Shown here piece after piece: positions 36,692 to 56,654 of a stretch of 64,000 nt of DNA. The notes below the pieces were generated by a model. That model was not told the origin of the DNA. It did not search any database and saw only the letters and a program-made list of their open reading frames with translations. Source of the stretch: Devosia equisanguinis. GTDB lineage: Bacteria > Pseudomonadota > Alphaproteobacteria > Rhizobiales > Devosiaceae. The stretch covers positions 24,171 to 88,170 of the forward strand of contig NZ_UZWD01000040.1 in assembly GCF_900631955.1 (NCBI RefSeq), given 5' to 3'. The position numbers and the translations under genes were made by a program. The number at the start of each line of letters is the position of its first letter. The stretch's first letter is position 1.

Positions 36692-36886
36692 TTACTTAGC
36701 TGCGTTCTTCTGGGTCAGGATCGTCTTGATCCGCGCGATATCGCGACGGACTTCCTTGACCCGGGCCGGCTTTTCCAACTGCTGGGTAGCGCGCTGGAAA
36801 CGCAGGTTGAACTGTTCTTTCTTCAGGTCGACGAGCTGATCTTTCAGTTCGTCTGCGGTCTTGGCCCGCACATCACTGGCTTTCAT
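36692..36886 (-). CDS. rpmC: 50S ribosomal protein L29
   Basis: 64 residues forming two helices: [51 protein letters not shown]. Typical L29, positioned between rplP and rpsQ. It sits at the peptide exit next to the trigger-factor docking site. Confidence 0.97.
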   Translation of the reverse strand: MKASDVRAKTADELKDQLVDLKKEQFNLRFQRATQQLEKPARVKEVRRDIARIKTILTQKNAAK

Positions 36887-36897
36887 GCTCGTGTTCC

Positions 36898-37311
36898 TTA
36901 GTCAGCAATACGCGTAATGATACGCGTGGTGATCGGCAACTTCATTGCACCGAGGCGAAGCGCCTCCTTTGCAACGTCTTCGGGCACCCCGTCAATCTCA
37001 AAAACGATACGACCCGGTTTTACGCGTGCGGCCCAGTACTCGACGGAACCCTTACCCTTACCCATACGGACTTCGGTAGGCTTCTTGGAAACCGGCAGAT
37101 CCGGGAAAATCCGGATCCACACGCGGCCCTGACGCTTCATTTCGCGAGTGATCGCGCGGCGGGCAGCTTCGATCTGGCGGGCAGTCACGCGTTCCGGCTC
37201 GGTGGCCTTGAGTGCGTACTGGCCGAAAGCCAGATCGGTACCACCCTTGGCCAGGCCATGGATGCGACCCTTATGGGCCTTGCGGAACTTAGTTCTCTTC
37301 GGTTGCAGCAT
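36898..37311 (-). CDS. rplP: 50S ribosomal protein L16
   Basis: 137 residues, starting [68 protein letters not shown] contains the arginine hydroxylated in many bacteria. L16 is near the A-site and peptidyl transferase centre. It lies 15 bp after rpsC. Confidence 0.99.
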   Translation of the reverse strand: MLQPKRTKFRKAHKGRIHGLAKGGTDLAFGQYALKATEPERVTARQIEAARRAITREMKRQGRVWIRIFPDLPVSKKPTEVRMGKGKGSVEYWAARVKPGRIVFEIDGVPEDVAKEALRLGAMKLPITTRIITRIAD

Positions 37312-37326
37312 AATGAACTAACCTTC

Positions 37327-38064
37327 TTATGCGCGTTCGCGGTCGCGGTCGCCGCGTTCACGGCGCGGTTCGCGCTCGCTACGCTGACCACCTTCACTAC
37401 CTTCGGTAGCGCGACGTTCATGGGCCGACGGATCATGCTCGAGGACTTCGCCCTTGAAGATCCAGACCTTGATACCGATGATGCCGTAAGTGGTTTCGGC
37501 TTCGGCGGTACCATAGTCGATGTCAGCACGCAGGGTGTGCAGCGGCACGCGGCCTTCGCGGTACCATTCGGTACGAGCGATGTCGGCACCACCGAGACGA
37601 CCACCGACATTGACGCGGATACCACCGGCGCCCATGCGGATTGCGGTCTGCACGGCGCGCTTCATGGCGCGACGGAATGCCACACGACGTTCCAGCTGCT
37701 GGGCAATGCCCTGGGCAACCAGCGTCGCATCGGTTTCCGGCTTGCGCACTTCAACGATGTTGATGTGCACTTCGCTGTCGGTGAACTTCTTCACCTTGGC
37801 GCGGATCTTGTCGATGTCAGCGCCCTTCTTGCCGATCACGATGCCCGGACGGGCAGTGTGGATCGACACGCGGCACTTGCGGTGCGGACGCTCGATGACG
37901 ATCTTGGAAACCGCAGCGGCCTTCAGGTCTTCCATCAGAGCCGTACGGATCTTCAGGTCTTCCTGCAGCAGCGTGCCGTATTCGCCCTTATTGGCGTACC
38001 AGCGGCTGTCCCAGGTGCGGTTGATGCCGAGGCGGAAGCCGATCGGATTGATTTTCTGGCCCAT
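37327..38064 (-). CDS. rpsC: 30S ribosomal protein S3
   Basis: 245 residues: [24 protein letters not shown] start, KH domain with [18 protein letters not shown], and [24 protein letters not shown]. The C-terminus ([29 protein letters not shown]) is an Arg/Glu-rich low-complexity tail longer than in E. coli. Its ATG overlaps the rplV stop by one base (TAATG). Confidence 0.99.
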   Translation of the reverse strand: MGQKINPIGFRLGINRTWDSRWYANKGEYGTLLQEDLKIRTALMEDLKAAAVSKIVIERPHRKCRVSIHTARPGIVIGKKGADIDKIRAKVKKFTDSEVHINIVEVRKPETDATLVAQGIAQQLERRVAFRRAMKRAVQTAIRMGAGGIRVNVGGRLGGADIARTEWYREGRVPLHTLRADIDYGTAEAETTYGIIGIKVWIFKGEVLEHDPSAHERRATEGSEGGQRSEREPRRERGDRDRERA

Positions 38065-38444
38065 TATGCGGCCTCCTCAACTTGCCGGACGACGATCGTC
38101 AGATGCGAGAACGGCTTCTCGATACGTGCCGACTTGCCGCGACCGCGGGCGGTGAAACGCTTCATGACAAGCGAATTACCAACGAAGGCTTCGGCGACGA
38201 CGAGAGCGTCGGTGTCCAGGCCATGGTTGTTCTCGGCGTTGGCGATGGCGCTTTCCAACACCTTCTTCACCTGGCCGGAGATACGCTTGTGGCTGAATTC
38301 GAGATCGGCCAGAGCACGTTCGACCTTCTTGCCACGGATCAACTGCGCGACGAGGTTCAGCTTCTGAGGGCTGATGCGCAGCATGCGCAGCACAGCCTTG
38401 GCCTCGTTATCCTTGAGAGCGCGCTCAGTCTTTGGCTTGCCCAT
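38064..38444 (-). CDS. rplV: 50S ribosomal protein L22
   Basis: 126 residues from [18 protein letters not shown] at 38444, with AGAGGAA upstream of the ATG; an upstream extension into rpsS is not credible. [30 protein letters not shown] and [23 protein letters not shown] are standard. The extended loop lines the exit tunnel where macrolides bind. Confidence 0.98.
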   Translation of the reverse strand: MGKPKTERALKDNEAKAVLRMLRISPQKLNLVAQLIRGKKVERALADLEFSHKRISGQVKKVLESAIANAENNHGLDTDALVVAEAFVGNSLVMKRFTARGRGKSARIEKPFSHLTIVVRQVEEAA

Positions 38445-38445
38445 C

Positions 38446-38724
38446 TTACTTCCTCTTGGCCTTCTTGTCGGCCGCGTGCCCGTAATAGGTACGGGTCGGA
38501 GCGAACTCACCAAACTTGTGGCCGATCATGTCTTCGGTGACGTTCACCGGAACATGCTTCTGACCATTGTGCACGCCGAACGTGATGCCGACGAACTGCG
38601 GCAGGATGGTCGAACGACGGGACCAGATCTTGACCACATCGCTGCGGCCAGAGGACTGGGCCTTCTCGGCCTTCTTGAGCAGATAGCCGTCGACGAACGG
38701 CCCCTTCCAAATCGAACGGGTCAT
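38446..38724 (-). CDS. rpsS: 30S ribosomal protein S19
   Basis: 92 residues: [22 protein letters not shown], then [50 protein letters not shown]. Canonical S19, which pairs with S13 in the head. It starts 3 bp after the rplB stop. Confidence 0.99.
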   Translation of the reverse strand: MTRSIWKGPFVDGYLLKKAEKAQSSGRSDVVKIWSRRSTILPQFVGITFGVHNGQKHVPVNVTEDMIGHKFGEFAPTRTYYGHAADKKAKRK

Positions 38725-38727
38725 GTC

Positions 38728-39567
38728 TTACCTGCCCTTCTTCACGTGACGGCTGCGAACGATGAACTGGTCCGTTGCCTTGTTGCTGCGGGTACGCTTG
38801 CCCTTGGTCGGCTTGCCCCACGGGCTCACCGGGTGACGGCCACCCGAGGTACGGCCTTCACCACCACCATGCGGGTGGTCGACCGGGTTCATGGTCACGC
38901 CGCGGTTGACCGGCTTCTTGCCGAGCCAGCGGTTGCGACCGGCCTTGCCGAGCGAGGTGTTGGCATGGTCCTGGTTGGACACGGCACCAACGGTCGCCAG
39001 ACACGTGCCATGCACGCGGCGCTGCTCACCGGAGTTGAGGCGCAGAATGGCCCAACCATGGTCGCGACCCACATACTGGGCATAGGCACCGGCAGAGCGA
39101 GCGACCTGGCCGCCCTTGCGGGGCTTGAGCTCGATGTTGTGCACGATGGTACCGACCGGCATGCGCTCGAGCGGCATGGCATTGCCCGGCTTCACGTCGA
39201 CAGTGTTCATCGAAGAGATGACCTTGTCGCCGGCAGTCAGGCGCTGGGGCGCAACGATATAGGCGAGCTCGCCATCTTCGTACTTGATCAGCGCGATCCA
39301 GGCGGTGCGGTTCGGATCGTATTCGAGACGTTCTACGGTCCCGACTGCGTCGAACTTCACGCGCTTGAAGTCGATGGTGCGGTAGCTGCGCTTGTGACCA
39401 CCACCACGGTGATAGGCAGTGATGCGGCCACGGTTGTTACGACCACCGGTCTTGTTGAGGCCTTCGGTCAAAGCCTTGACCGGGGCGCCCTTCCACAGTT
39501 CCGAACGGTCGGTCGTGATCAGGGTACGACGGCCTTCGGAGGTGGGATTGTAAGTCTTTAGAGCCAT
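38728..39567 (-). CDS. rplB: 50S ribosomal protein L2
   Basis: 279 residues. The histidine needed near the peptidyl transferase centre lies in [13 protein letters not shown]; other blocks are [22 protein letters not shown] and [16 protein letters not shown]. It ends with [12 protein letters not shown]. It follows rplW after 18 bp. Confidence 0.99.
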   Translation of the reverse strand: MALKTYNPTSEGRRTLITTDRSELWKGAPVKALTEGLNKTGGRNNRGRITAYHRGGGHKRSYRTIDFKRVKFDAVGTVERLEYDPNRTAWIALIKYEDGELAYIVAPQRLTAGDKVISSMNTVDVKPGNAMPLERMPVGTIVHNIELKPRKGGQVARSAGAYAQYVGRDHGWAILRLNSGEQRRVHGTCLATVGAVSNQDHANTSLGKAGRNRWLGKKPVNRGVTMNPVDHPHGGGEGRTSGGRHPVSPWGKPTKGKRTRSNKATDQFIVRSRHVKKGR

Positions 39568-39585
39568 TTTGTTCTGTCTCTTCCC

Positions 39586-39879
39586 TTAGAGGCCGGTCGA
39601 AATATCGATCGACTGGCCGTCGACGAGGGTCACGATCGCCTTCTTGACGTCGTTGCGAACACCGACGCGACCACGGAAGCGCTTCACCTTGCCCTTGCGG
39701 ACGAGGGTGTTCACTGCCTTGACCTTGACCGAAAACAGCTGCTCGACGGCGGCCTTGATGTCGGTCTTGTTGGCGTCGATGGCAACGTCGAAGACAACCT
39801 GGTTGGCTTCAGAAGCCATGGTCGACTTTTCCGTCACGACGGGGTTACGAATGATGTCGTATGCGTCAAGCTTGTTCAT
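39586..39879 (-). CDS. rplW: 50S ribosomal protein L23
   Basis: 97 residues: [51 protein letters not shown], the usual L23 start. L23 is the docking site for trigger factor and SRP at the tunnel exit. The ATG overlaps the rplD stop by 4 bp (ATGA). Confidence 0.98.
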   Translation of the reverse strand: MNKLDAYDIIRNPVVTEKSTMASEANQVVFDVAIDANKTDIKAAVEQLFSVKVKAVNTLVRKGKVKRFRGRVGVRNDVKKAIVTLVDGQSIDISTGL

Positions 39880-40496
39880 GCGAACCTCGCTTCGAGCGCT
39901 TCGAGCGCTGCCTTGGTGAGGACGAGCTTGTCGCGCTTCAGGATCGACACAACGTTGATCCCCTGGATCGGCAGCACGTCGATATTCGGGATGTTGCGGG
40001 CGGCCAGAGCAAAGTTCTGGTCGACATCAGCGCCGTCGATGATCAGCACGTTTGCCCAGTCGAGCTTGCCGAATGCCGTCCGCAGAGCTGCAGTCTTGGC
40101 TTCCTTCTGGGCGACGCTGTCGATGACGATCAGCGAGCCAGCCTGGGCCTTGGACGACAGAGCATGCTTCAGAGCCAGGACGCGAACCTTCTTGGGAAGG
40201 TCGATGGCGTGGCTGCGCGGGGTCGGACCGAATGCACGGCCACCACCACGGAACTGCGGAGCCTTGCGATCGCCGTGACGAGCGCCGCCAGAACCCTTCT
40301 GCTTCACGAACTTCTTGCCCGTGCGCACGCCTTCCGACCGGTTCTTCACGTCATGCGTGCCGGCCATGGCCTTGAGCTGCTGGTAGCGAACCATGCGGTG
40401 GAGGATATCCGGGCGGACTTCAAGGCCGAACACATCGTCCTTGAGATCGACCGTACCGGCGGCCTTGCCGTCGAGAGTGGTTACCTTGAGTTCCAT
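39876..40496 (-). CDS. rplD: 50S ribosomal protein L4
   Basis: 206 residues: [39 protein letters not shown] is the tunnel loop, and [21 protein letters not shown] follows. In E. coli L4 represses the S10 operon. It begins directly after the rplC stop, without any gap. Confidence 0.99.
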   Translation of the reverse strand: MELKVTTLDGKAAGTVDLKDDVFGLEVRPDILHRMVRYQQLKAMAGTHDVKNRSEGVRTGKKFVKQKGSGGARHGDRKAPQFRGGGRAFGPTPRSHAIDLPKKVRVLALKHALSSKAQAGSLIVIDSVAQKEAKTAALRTAFGKLDWANVLIIDGADVDQNFALAARNIPNIDVLPIQGINVVSILKRDKLVLTKAALEALEARFA

Positions 40497-41192
40497 TTAC
40501 TTCGCTTCTCCCGCAGCTGCGGCCTCGAACGAACCCGGCAGGGCAGCGTTCGCGGGAGCCGGCTTCTTGACGGCGTCCTTGACCATAATCCACGCGCCCT
40601 TGGCGCCCGGAACCGAACCCTGGATCAGGATCAGGCCGCGCTCGACGTCGGTCTTGACGACCTTGACGTTCTGCGTGGTGATGCGACGATCGCCCATGTG
40701 GCCCGGCATCTTCTTGTTCTTGAAGGTCTTGCCCGGATCCTGACGCTGACCGGTCGAACCGATCGAGCGGTGGGAGACGGACACACCGTGCGAGGCGCGC
40801 AGACCACCGAAGTTCCAACGCTTCATACCGCCGGCAAAACCCTTACCGATGGATGTTCCGGTCACGTCGACCAGCTGACCTTCGGAGAAGTGGTCGGCCT
40901 TCAGAGTGGCGCCAACTTCGATCAGGTTCTCGGCATCGACGCGGAATTCTGCGACGTGACGCTTGGGTTCGACCTTGGCGACGGCATACTGCCCACGCTC
41001 GGCCTTGGAAACATTCTTGGCCTTTGCCTGGCCAGCGCCGAGCTGCAGCGCTGTATAACCGTCCTTGTCAACGGTCCGCTGGCCCACCACCTGGCAATTC
41101 TGCAGGCTAAGCACCGTCACGGGGACGTGCGAGCCGTCCTCGGCGAAGATGCGGGTCATACCCAGCTTCTGTGCGATCAATCCAGAACGCAT
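40497..41192 (-). CDS. rplC: 50S ribosomal protein L3
   Basis: 231 residues from [16 protein letters not shown] at 41192 with AGAAGG upstream; a 12-codon extension is less likely. [43 protein letters not shown] is the conserved region whose glutamine is methylated by PrmB. The C-terminal tail (AAGEAK) is short and Ala-rich. Confidence 0.98.
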   Translation of the reverse strand: MRSGLIAQKLGMTRIFAEDGSHVPVTVLSLQNCQVVGQRTVDKDGYTALQLGAGQAKAKNVSKAERGQYAVAKVEPKRHVAEFRVDAENLIEVGATLKADHFSEGQLVDVTGTSIGKGFAGGMKRWNFGGLRASHGVSVSHRSIGSTGQRQDPGKTFKNKKMPGHMGDRRITTQNVKVVKTDVERGLILIQGSVPGAKGAWIMVKDAVKKPAPANAALPGSFEAAAAGEAK

Positions 41193-41276
41193 CGGTTTTA
41201 CCTTCTCTTTGGCGCTCTGCCGGGTCATGGTTTCAGAGGACCCTTTTTGCGGCAGGCGCGGAAACTTTTGTTCGTC

Positions 41277-41585
41277 TTACAGCTTGATTTCGACGTCGAC
41301 GCCGGCGGCGAGATCGAGCTTCATCAGCGCATCGACCGTTTGGGGAGTCGGGTCCACAATGTCAAGCAAACGCTTGTGGGTCCGAATCTCGAACTGCTCA
41401 CGTGCCTTCTTATCGATATGCGGCGAGCGGTTCACGGTGAATTTGTCGATGCGGGTCGGCAGCGGGATAGGACCGCGAACCTGTGCACCCGTACGCTTGG
41501 CGGTATTGACGATCTCGCGGGTCGAGGTGTCGAGTACGCGATGGTCAAACGCCTTGAGGCGGATGCGGATATTCTGACCGTTCAT
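41277..41585 (-). CDS. rpsJ: 30S ribosomal protein S10 (NusE)
   Basis: 102 residues from [19 protein letters not shown], the usual S10 start; a 13-codon extension upstream overlaps a hairpin and is rejected. [29 protein letters not shown] is diagnostic. S10 is also the NusE antitermination factor that joins NusB and NusG. It opens the S10 operon. Confidence 0.98.
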   Translation of the reverse strand: MNGQNIRIRLKAFDHRVLDTSTREIVNTAKRTGAQVRGPIPLPTRIDKFTVNRSPHIDKKAREQFEIRTHKRLLDIVDPTPQTVDALMKLDLAAGVDVEIKL

Positions 41586-41608
41586 CTTCACAATCCTGAC
41601 ATAAAAGG

Positions 41609-41638
41609 TTCGCGGCGCGCTCAATCGCGCGCCGCGAA
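41609..41638 (-). terminator. 12-bp GC hairpin between tuf and rpsJ
   Basis: TTCGCGGCGCGC (41609-41620) pairs perfectly with GCGCGCCGCGAA (41627-41638). On the minus strand it follows the tuf stop by 15 bp and is trailed by CCTTTTATG, a weak U-tract. It may be a partial terminator or a processing site separating the str and S10 units. Confidence 0.55.
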
Positions 41639-41652
41639 TATCTTTAGATTGA

Positions 41653-42843
<1,191 letters not shown>

Positions 42844-42909
42844 CGCTTTTCTCCAAATTCGTCAGCGCAATCGCCGACATTCAGTTGAGTTTAGTAGCTT
42901 GCGCTGTTG

Positions 42910-45000
42910 TTAGGCGTATTTGGCCTGGACTTCGTCGGCGACAGCCTGCGGAACCTGTTCGTAGTGATCGAACACCATGGTGTACTGTGCACGACCCTGG
43001 CTCATGGAGCGCAGCGAGTTCACGTAACCGAACATGTTTGCAAGCGGCACGAACGCATTCACGACCTGGACCACACCACGGCTTTCAGTGCCCTGGATCT
43101 GCCCACGACGCGAGTTGAGGTCGCCGATGACGTCGCCCATGTAATCTTCCGGCGTGACAACTTCAACCTTCATGATCGGCTCGAGGATCTTCGGGCCCGC
43201 TTCACGCAGGGCTTCGCGGAAGCCTGCACGACCAGCGATTTCGAAGGCCAGGACCGAGGAGTCGACGTCGTGGTAGGCGCCGTCGGTGAGGGTGACCTTA
43301 ACGTCCACAACCGGGAAGCCGATCAGCGGGCCTGCGCCCATGACCGATTCGACACCCTTGAGAACGCCCGGGACGTATTCCTTCGGCACAGCGCCACCAA
43401 CGATGGCGTTGACGAACTGCAGACCCTTGCCGACTTCACCCGGCTCGACCGTGATCTTGATACGGGCGAACTGACCCGAACCACCGGACTGCTTCTTGTG
43501 CGTGTAGTCCTTGTCGGTCTTGCGCGTGATGGTTTCGCGATAGGCCACCTGCGGCTGACCGATATTGGCTTCGACCTTGAACTCACGACGCATGCGGTCG
43601 ACGAGAATGTCGAGGTGAAGTTCACCCATGCCCGAGATGATGGTCTGGCCGGATTCTTCGTCGGTCTTGACGCGGAAGGACGGATCTTCGGCGGCCAGGC
43701 GGTTGAGGGCGAGGCCCATCTTTTCCTGGTCGGCCTTGGACTTCGGCTCGACGGAGATGTCGATAACCGGATCCGGGAAGATCATGCGCTCGAGGATAAC
43801 CTGCGAGTTGGTCGGCGCCAGGGTGTCACCAGTGGTGGTGTCCTTGAGACCAACGATAGCCACGATGTCGCCTGCGAAGGCTTCCGTGATCTGCTCGCGG
43901 GAATTGGCATGCATCTGGAACATGCGGCCAACACGCTCGCGCTTGCCCTTCACGGTGTTTTCCAGGCTGATGCCGGCTTCGAGGTGACCCGAATAGATGC
44001 GGCAGAAGGTCAGCGAACCCATATGCGGGTCGTTGGCGATCTTGAAGGCCAGCATCGAGAGTGGCTCGTTGTCGTCGGCATGACGCTCAATCGGCTCTTC
44101 GGTCTTGGCATCGATACCCTGGATGGCAGGGACGTCGATGGGCGACGGCAGGAAGTCGATGACGCCGTTCAGCAGGGGCTGCACGCCCTTGTTCTTGAAG
44201 GCCGAGCCAGCGAAGATCAGGAAGAACTTGGTCTCGATGACGCCCTTGCGGAGCAGACGACGAATGGTGTCGTTGTTCGGCAGGTTGCCTTCAAGATAAG
44301 CTTCCATGGCTGCATCGTCCATTTCGACGGCAGCTTCGATCATGGCTTCGCGATACTTCTCGGCCTTTTCCTTGAGGTCGGCCGGAATCTCGACGACATC
44401 CCACTGCGCACCGAGCTCTTCGTTGCGCCAGACCAGAGCGTTCATCTCGATCAGGTCGACGACGCCCTTGAACTCGTTCTCAGCGCCGATCGGCAGCTGG
44501 ACCGGGACGCCCTTGGCGCCCAGACGCGAACCAACCATCTCCACGCAGCGGTAGAAGTCGGCACCGATCTTGTCCATCTTGTTGACAAAGATCAGACGCG
44601 GAACGTGGTACTTGTCGGCCTGGCGCCAGACAGTCTCCGTCTGCGGCTCAACGCCCGCATTGGCGTCGAGCAGCGCAACGGCACCGTCGAGCACGCGCAG
44701 CGAACGTTCGACTTCGATGGTGAAGTCCACGTGGCCGGGAGTGTCGATGATGTTGAAGCGGTGCATCACGCCTTCGCGCGACTTCCAGAAGGTGGTGGTC
44801 GCAGCCGAAGTGATGGTGATGCCGCGTTCCTGCTCCTGCTCCATCCAGTCCATGGTCGCGGCGCCGTCATGGACTTCGCCGATCTTATGGGACTTGCCGG
44901 TGTAGTAGAGGATGCGCTCTGTCGTCGTGGTCTTGCCAGCATCGATGTGGGCCATGATGCCGAAGTTACGATAGAGATTAATCGGGTATTCGCGTGCCAT
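42910..45000 (-). CDS. fusA: translation elongation factor EF-G
   Basis: 696 residues. The GTPase domain has [15 protein letters not shown], the switch [21 protein letters not shown] and [10 protein letters not shown]; the C-terminal domains include [16 protein letters not shown] and [10 protein letters not shown]. It drives translocation and ribosome recycling. It follows rpsG after 12 bp. Confidence 0.99.
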   Translation of the reverse strand: MAREYPINLYRNFGIMAHIDAGKTTTTERILYYTGKSHKIGEVHDGAATMDWMEQEQERGITITSAATTTFWKSREGVMHRFNIIDTPGHVDFTIEVERSLRVLDGAVALLDANAGVEPQTETVWRQADKYHVPRLIFVNKMDKIGADFYRCVEMVGSRLGAKGVPVQLPIGAENEFKGVVDLIEMNALVWRNEELGAQWDVVEIPADLKEKAEKYREAMIEAAVEMDDAAMEAYLEGNLPNNDTIRRLLRKGVIETKFFLIFAGSAFKNKGVQPLLNGVIDFLPSPIDVPAIQGIDAKTEEPIERHADDNEPLSMLAFKIANDPHMGSLTFCRIYSGHLEAGISLENTVKGKRERVGRMFQMHANSREQITEAFAGDIVAIVGLKDTTTGDTLAPTNSQVILERMIFPDPVIDISVEPKSKADQEKMGLALNRLAAEDPSFRVKTDEESGQTIISGMGELHLDILVDRMRREFKVEANIGQPQVAYRETITRKTDKDYTHKKQSGGSGQFARIKITVEPGEVGKGLQFVNAIVGGAVPKEYVPGVLKGVESVMGAGPLIGFPVVDVKVTLTDGAYHDVDSSVLAFEIAGRAGFREALREAGPKILEPIMKVEVVTPEDYMGDVIGDLNSRRGQIQGTESRGVVQVVNAFVPLANMFGYVNSLRSMSQGRAQYTMVFDHYEQVPQAVADEVQAKYA

Positions 45001-45012
45001 TGGGCGCTCCTA

Positions 45013-45495
<483 letters not shown>

Positions 45496-45867
45496 TTACT
45501 TCGGACGCTTCGCGCCGTACTTCGAACGACGCTGCTTGCGATCCTTCACGCTCTGCGTGTCGAGGACGCCGCGGAGCACGTGATAGCGAACACCCGGCAG
45601 GTCGCGAACGCGGCCGCCGCGGATGAGCACAACGGAGTGCTCCTGAAGGTTGTGACCTTCGCCCGGGATGTACGAAATCACTTCGCGCTGGTTGGTCAGG
45701 CGAACCTTGGCCACCTTGCGCAGAGCCGAGTTCGGCTTCTTCGGGGTCGTCGTGTACACACGGGAACAAACGCCGCGCTTCTGCGGATTGGCTTCCATGG
45801 CCGGAACTTTGTTCCGCTTTGGCTTGCTGGCGCGTGGCTTGCGGATCAGCTGATTAATGGTGGGCAT
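45496..45867 (-). CDS. rpsL: 30S ribosomal protein S12, with Arg at position 88
   Basis: 123 residues from [12 protein letters not shown] at 45867. The decoding loop [19 protein letters not shown] is normal, with Lys43 intact. The second loop reads [16 protein letters not shown]: codon 88 (45604-45606) is CGC, Arg, where E. coli and most bacteria have Lys (Lys87 without the initiator). Lys-to-Arg at this site is a classic streptomycin resistance change. S12 monitors codon-anticodon pairing. First gene of the str operon, with a long leader. Confidence 0.99.
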   Translation of the reverse strand: MPTINQLIRKPRASKPKRNKVPAMEANPQKRGVCSRVYTTTPKKPNSALRKVAKVRLTNQREVISYIPGEGHNLQEHSVVLIRGGRVRDLPGVRYHVLRGVLDTQSVKDRKQRRSKYGAKRPK

Positions 45868-46321
45868 TGCGCTCTTTCCATTGTCCAAAATTCGAAGCCG
45901 CTCGCTGGCGAGAAGCCCCAGTACTTCAATCTCACGCCCCAGGGAGCGCTACGGTGGTCTACACAAGCAAACCAAAGCGGCGCTCGCCCGCACCCGACAA
46001 GGATACGGCGGCGCCTCAGTTGCAGCGGACCACCCGCCTTTCGGCAGCAGTCATGCGCACAAGGATTTGCGTCGTCTAGTTACCCGACAGTGTGTTTGAT
46101 CGTCCTGGATTCCCGCTCAAGATGGCAGGGACCCGGTGTGACAATCACGACCGACCGCTTAGGTAGGCGCTGTTTAGAACCGATGACTCGTTCCGTCAAG
46201 GATTCTTTCGTGGAAAAACCGAGGCACAGCCATGCGTTTGGACGCTAAGGCCATTTTAGCGCCCCCGGCTGCAACTGGACGGAGTTTTGCAAATCCGTTC
46301 GGAAGCCCCCTGCCCTCGCAG
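45868..46321 (-). other. str operon leader and upstream region
   Basis: 454 bp without a gene. It contains a candidate promoter at 46171-46200 and would give a 5' leader of roughly 295 nt before rpsL. No recognised riboswitch or small gene was seen; open frames on the plus strand here are short and without ribosome-binding sites. Confidence 0.5.
46171..46200 (-). promoter_or_regulatory. candidate str operon promoter
   Basis: On the minus strand CTTGAC (46200-46195) followed after 17-18 bp by TAAACA (46176-46171). The -35 matches the alphaproteobacterial CTTGAC consensus exactly; the -10 is only fair. Position upstream of rpsL supports it. Confidence 0.4.
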
Positions 46322-46765
46322 CTACTTCTGCCGTGCCTTCATAGCATCCACCACCTTGGCGATGCGCCTGGCGCGGGTCTCCTCCGATTTCGCATCGGTC
46401 ACCGAAAGCACATGCCTGTTTTGGTTGCTATAGGAGAGACTTTGGAAGAAGGCCAGCGCGCCCTCATCCATTGCCAGCTCGCGGGCAAGGTCTTCAGGCA
46501 CCTGCACCTCGCGCGGCGCTGTATCGAGCGCGATCTCGACTTCGATGGTTTCACCACCGACGAGCCCAGCCTCGACTCGACGCGCCGCACTCAAAGGGAT
46601 CAGAGCCCGACCACCCATTGACCCGACCGTCGACCGATAGGTGAGCGCACCCGCCGTCAGCACCACCGCCGGACGCTTGCCGCCCCCAAGCGCGTCAAGC
46701 ACCTCGGATGGAACTTCGATGCCGGTATTATTGCCGTCCAGAACCACCATTGTTGTGAACTTCAT
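46322..46765 (-). CDS. DUF1905 / YdeI-OmpD-associated domain protein
   Basis: 147 residues from MKFTTMVVLDGNNTGIEVP at 46765 with GGGAGG upstream. Residues 1-80 form a DUF1905 barrel (VPSEVLDALGGGKRPAVVLT, YRSTVGSMGGRALIPLS); residues 90-145 match the YdeI/OmdA tail (VPEDLARELAMDEGALAFFQSLSYSNQ and ETRARRIAKVVDAM). These small proteins are widespread and linked loosely to antimicrobial peptide tolerance; the biochemical role is unknown. It sits alone between rpoC's terminator and the str operon. Confidence 0.85.
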   Translation of the reverse strand: MKFTTMVVLDGNNTGIEVPSEVLDALGGGKRPAVVLTAGALTYRSTVGSMGGRALIPLSAARRVEAGLVGGETIEVEIALDTAPREVQVPEDLARELAMDEGALAFFQSLSYSNQNRHVLSVTDAKSEETRARRIAKVVDAMKARQK

Positions 46766-46823
46766 GCTCCGCCTCCCACTGTTGTCGCCAGAGCGATGAA
46801 TGAGTGAACGCAGAATCGACGCC

Positions 46824-46851
46824 AAAGAAAAGGGGCCCGGAGGCCCCTTTT
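46824..46851 (-). terminator. rho-independent terminator of the rpoBC operon
   Basis: On the minus strand AAAAGGGGCC and GGCCCCTTTT pair around a TCCG loop, followed by CTTTGG. It lies 22 bp after the rpoC stop. Confidence 0.88.
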
Positions 46852-46873
46852 CCAATCTCGATCAGTAGATCGC

Positions 46874-51058
<4,185 letters not shown>

Positions 51059-51137
51059 CAGTTCTCTCCTCTATCCGCCCAGAACGCGAGTATGACCGCA
51101 TTCTGAACGGAAGGTGAATGGGGTTGGAAGTGCCGGA

Positions 51138-55280
<4,143 letters not shown>

Positions 55281-55706
55281 GAAAGCTCCTGCTTGAAATT
55301 GCTCGAACCACCCCTGCCCCGAACCTCACGGCTCGCAGCACAAGGATGGCCCAATACGCTTGTCTCGGAGGCAGATAACCAAAGACCCGACAATCAGCCG
55401 TCGGATATCGGGTTATATGCCCGGTCTATTCGTCGTCGGGCTCAATCCGATGGCACAAAAAATCCCACCCCGAGCCCGGGGAGTGAGATCACAACGACGT
55501 GATCAGCAGCTAACTCCCCGCAGCAGGACAGTCCCACAGCGAGGCATCAGAGGCTTGCACGTGCCCGTGACATCAAAAATCGTCATATATTTCCGCAAAT
55601 TGGCGTCAGACCCATCCAATCGGCCCGACGAATCGCTTCCGTAGAAACGAAGAAGCGAAATGGCACATAAAGCGCCATTTCGCATTTTTCAAGGCAAAAG
55701 ACGAAC
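55281..55706 (-). promoter_or_regulatory. rplL-rpoB intergenic region with a 10-bp hairpin
   Basis: 426 bp without a gene. At 55655-55683, GCGAAATGGC pairs with GCCATTTCGC around a nine-base loop, 24 bp past the rplL stop; on the minus strand it is followed by TTCTTCGTTTC. In E. coli this gap holds an attenuator and an RNase III site that set the ratio of L7/L12 to RNA polymerase, so an equivalent role is likely. The remaining sequence shows nothing recognisable, though a secondary rpoB promoter could be there. Confidence 0.5.
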
Positions 55707-56078
55707 TTACTTGAGTTCGACCTTGGCGCCAGCGTCTTCCAGCTTCTTCTTGATGTCTTCGGCTTCAGCCTTGGTGACACCTTCCTTGACAGCCTTCGGA
55801 GCACCTTCAACCAGGGCCTTGGCTTCGCCGAGACCCAGGCCGGTGATGGCGCGGACTTCCTTGATGACGTTGATCTTGTTGTCGCCGAAGGAGGCGAGGA
55901 TCACGTCAAATTCGGTCTTTTCTTCAGCGGCGGCAGCAGCCGGACCAGCAGCGGCAGCAACAGCAACCGGAGCAGCGGCGGAAACGCCCCACTTTTCTTC
56001 GAGCATCTTGGACAGTTCGGAAGCTTCCAGAACGGTCAGGGCAGAGAGGTCATCAACGAGCTTGGCGAGATCGGCCAT
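55707..56078 (-). CDS. rplL: 50S ribosomal protein L7/L12
   Basis: 123 residues: N-terminal dimer domain ([27 protein letters not shown]), an Ala-rich hinge, and the C-terminal factor-binding domain with [33 protein letters not shown]. It forms the ribosomal stalk that recruits GTPase factors. It lies 57 bp after rplJ. Confidence 0.98.
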   Translation of the reverse strand: MADLAKLVDDLSALTVLEASELSKMLEEKWGVSAAAPVAVAAAAGPAAAAAEEKTEFDVILASFGDNKINVIKEVRAITGLGLGEAKALVEGAPKAVKEGVTKAEAEDIKKKLEDAGAKVELK

Positions 56079-56135
56079 TTTATACTCTTTTCAGATTTGA
56101 GTTCAGTTCGAACAGGGTTGTTTGGTCGGAACGGC

Positions 56136-56654
56136 TTATGCCGCTTCGCTCTTTTCGGCGTGAGCCTTGAGAACGCGAGCAATGCCCGCGCCCGGCTGCA
56201 CGAGAATGGAAGCGATGTTGGTTGCCGGCTGCTTGACCAGACCTGCGAGCTTCGCGCGCAGTTCGTCGAGCGAGGGCAGAGTGGCCAGGGTCTTGACGCC
56301 AGCAGCGTCGAGAACCGTCGGACCCATTGCACCGCCGAGGATAACGAACTTTTGGTTCTTATCGGCGAATGCCGCTGCGATTTTCGGCGCAACGATCGGA
56401 TCTTCTGCGTAGGCAATCACGGTCGGGCCGGTAAACAGGCCCGAGATGTCCGCGACATCGACTTCCTTAAGAGCGAGCTTGGCAAGGCGGTTCTTGGCGA
56501 CTTTGACCTTGCCGCCTGCCTTCTTGACCTGCACGCGCAGATCAGTGAACGCAGCAACGGAAAGACCAACGTTCTGCGCGACGACGATCGATCCAGCGCC
56601 CGCGAGGGCTTCCTGGAGCGACGCTACGACTTCGCGCTTTTCCGCTTTTTCCAT
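56136..56654 (-). CDS. rplJ: 50S ribosomal protein L10
   Basis: 172 residues from MEKAEKREVVASLQEAL at 56654 with GGAGA 7 bp upstream; the longer frame adds 31 unlikely residues from the leader. VKVAKNRLAKLAL and FTGPTVIAYAEDP are standard L10 features. L10 anchors L7/L12 dimers and autoregulates the rplJL message. A 444-bp leader precedes it. Confidence 0.98.
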   Translation of the reverse strand: MEKAEKREVVASLQEALAGAGSIVVAQNVGLSVAAFTDLRVQVKKAGGKVKVAKNRLAKLALKEVDVADISGLFTGPTVIAYAEDPIVAPKIAAAFADKNQKFVILGGAMGPTVLDAAGVKTLATLPSLDELRAKLAGLVKQPATNIASILVQPGAGIARVLKAHAEKSEAA

